Shown here piece after piece: positions 62,968 through 64,000 of a stretch of 64,000 nt of DNA. This DNA comes from Woeseiaceae bacterium (GTDB taxonomy: Bacteria > Pseudomonadota > Gammaproteobacteria > Steroidobacterales > Woeseiaceae). The notes below the pieces were generated by a model. The model saw only the letters and a list, made by a program, of their open reading frames with translations. It was not told the origin of the DNA and did not search any database. The stretch spans positions 62,001 to 126,000 of the forward strand of contig JASJCQ010000013.1 of the NCBI GenBank assembly GCA_030065915.1, written 5' to 3'. Positions within the stretch are counted from its first letter, which is position 1; each line of letters begins with the position of its first letter. A program made the position numbers and the translations under genes.

Positions 62968-64000
62968 ATGCACGTCTATTCCAATATTCTCGACATGGTC
63001 GGCAAGACGCCCATGCTCGAAGTCACCCGGATCGACACCGGCCCCTGCCAGCTGTTTCTGAAGCTGGAGCTGATGAATCCCGGTGGTTCGATCAAGGATC
63101 GGATCGGCATCTCGATGATCGAAGAGGCCGAGAAGCGTGGCGACATCAAGCCCGGCGATACGATTGTCGAGGCAACGGCGGGCAATACCGGGCTCGGGCT
63201 CGCACTCGTTGCAGCCGCCAAGGGCTACAAGCTGGTCCTCGTGCTGCCCGACAAGATGAGCCAGGAGAAGATCTTCAATTTGCGCGCGATGGGCGCCGAG
63301 GTCGTGCTGACACGATCCGACGTCGCCAAGGGCCATCCAGAGTACTACCAGGACCTGGGCAAACGCATCGCCGACGAGCAGGGCGCGTACTTCATCAACC
63401 AGTTCGGCAACCCGGACAACCCGCTGGCACACGAGCAGACGACCGGGCCCGAGATCATCGAGCAGATGGGCGAAGACCTGGACGCTATCGTGCTGGGTGT
63501 CGGGTCCAGTGGCACCGTGGCGGGTCTGAGTCGTTACCTGAAGGCTCACGCGCCCGGCGTCAAACTGATCCTGGCGGACCCGGTGGGTTCGATACTCGCC
63601 GATTACATCAATGAAGGTGAACTGCACGAGGCCGGGGGCAGCTGGCTCGTCGAGGGCATCGGCGAGGACTTCATCCCGTCGATTGCTGACTTCAGCCAGG
63701 TCGATCGCGCGTATTCGATCTCCGACGCCGAGTCATTCGACGCCGCGCGCAACCTGCTGCGCAGCGAAGGCCTGCTGGCCGGTTCGTCGTCGGGCACGTT
63801 GCTCGCCGCCGCGCTGAAATACTGCCGTGAGCAGACCGAGCCGAAAAAGGTTGTCGCATTCGCCTGCGATACCGGCAACAAGTACCTGTCGAAGCTGTAC
63901 AACGACTTCTGGATGGAGGACCAGGGCTTCATCGAGCGCGAACGGTTCGGCGACCTTCGAGACCTGATCGGCCGACTGCACGACCAGCGCGCGACAATCA
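62968..64000 (+). CDS. Cystathionine beta-synthase (3' end cut off by window)
   Basis: The fold-type II PLP enzyme joins serine and homocysteine in transsulfuration. The 344 codons seen hold 'NPGGSIKDRIG' with the PLP lysine K43, the phosphate loop near 'ATAGNTGLG' (70-77) and 'PDKMSQEKIFNLRAMGAEVV'. The end of the catalytic part reads 'GNKYLSKLYNDFWM', which fits CBS better than cysteine synthase CysK. After it the protein continues, so a C-terminal CBS-domain pair is expected beyond the window. An ATG at 62956 is an alternative start. Confidence 0.85.
   Translation, partial: MHVYSNILDMVGKTPMLEVTRIDTGPCQLFLKLELMNPGGSIKDRIGISMIEEAEKRGDIKPGDTIVEATAGNTGLGLALVAAAKGYKLVLVLPDKMSQEKIFNLRAMGAEVVLTRSDVAKGHPEYYQDLGKRIADEQGAYFINQFGNPDNPLAHEQTTGPEIIEQMGEDLDAIVLGVGSSGTVAGLSRYLKAHAPGVKLILADPVGSILADYINEGELHEAGGSWLVEGIGEDFIPSIADFSQVDRAYSISDAESFDAARNLLRSEGLLAGSSSGTLLAAALKYCREQTEPKKVVAFACDTGNKYLSKLYNDFWMEDQGFIERERFGDLRDLIGRLHDQRATI

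Overview
The window is a dense, high-GC chromosomal segment of a gammaproteobacterium. Three things support this: the zapA/6S RNA/5-FCL order, the ygfB-pepP-ubiH-ubiI order, and the lptD-surA-pdxA-rsmA-apaG-apaH, mreBCD-mrdA-rodA-mltB-rlpA-dacA-ybeD-lipB and lgt-thyA-folA blocks. A sodium channel and an SbtA-type sodium/bicarbonate symporter suggest a marine or saline habitat, and a deep-branching marine lineage (Woeseiales/Chromatiales-like) fits. That placement is inferred from gene content, not from a tree. No prophage, CRISPR array, complete insertion sequence, rRNA or tRNA was seen. Nearly all genes are housekeeping genes in tight operons.

Layout. 1-3370: a truncated nhaR-type regulator faces a plus-strand operon of an HPF-like ribosome factor, a one-domain voltage-gated sodium channel, SbtA and an SbtB-like PII protein. 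3390-6393 (minus): rpiA, a Lys/Ala-repeat histone-like protein, 5-FCL, 6S RNA, zapA and a ZapB-like coiled coil. 6513-13283 (plus): ygfB, pepP, ubiH, ubiI, then a membrane-bound inactive transglutaminase with an ATP-grasp glutamate-ligase-like protein. 13399-15443 (minus): a small membrane protein and a DUF885 peptidase. 15548-20656 (plus): a tandem glycine riboswitch and gcvT-gcvH-gcvPA-tpx-gcvPB, followed by a double-HtrA protease and an ankyrin protein. 24308-26368 (minus): a YyaL-type thioredoxin protein. 26473-28676 (plus): lgt, thyA, folA. 28688-38567 (minus): kmo, kynU, a 3-hydroxyanthranilate dioxygenase gene, apaH, apaG, rsmA, pdxA, surA, lptD. 38610-40303 (plus): amgK-murU peptidoglycan salvage. 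40293-50110 (minus): the cell-elongation cluster from lipB to mreB. 50241-53448: gatCAB. 53787-61511: hslO, then a SahR-type regulator with metF and metH, then a periplasmic propeller protein. 61513-62892 (minus): ppiB and prmC. 62968-end: a truncated cystathionine beta-synthase.

How the genes work together. The methionine block (SahR-like regulator, metF, metH, and nearby CBS) covers folate-linked remethylation and transsulfuration. The glycine-cleavage operon, thyA, folA, 5-FCL and metF all touch the one-carbon folate pool. The elongation cluster, amgK-murU, lptD and surA build the cell envelope. kmo-kynU-haaO convert kynurenine to the quinolinate precursor.

The least expected structure is non-coding. 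A 306-bp element with 33-bp terminal inverted repeats (47272-47577) splits mreD from mrdA. A separate family of about 148 bp has three copies (34892-35039, 53445-53592, 53589-53726). Both families begin at a CTAG that contains the TAG stop codon of the neighbouring gene (mreD, surA, gatB). Other points of interest are the sodium/bicarbonate/PII operon, a thiol peroxidase without its resolving cysteine inside the gcv operon, and the Nma111-like protease.
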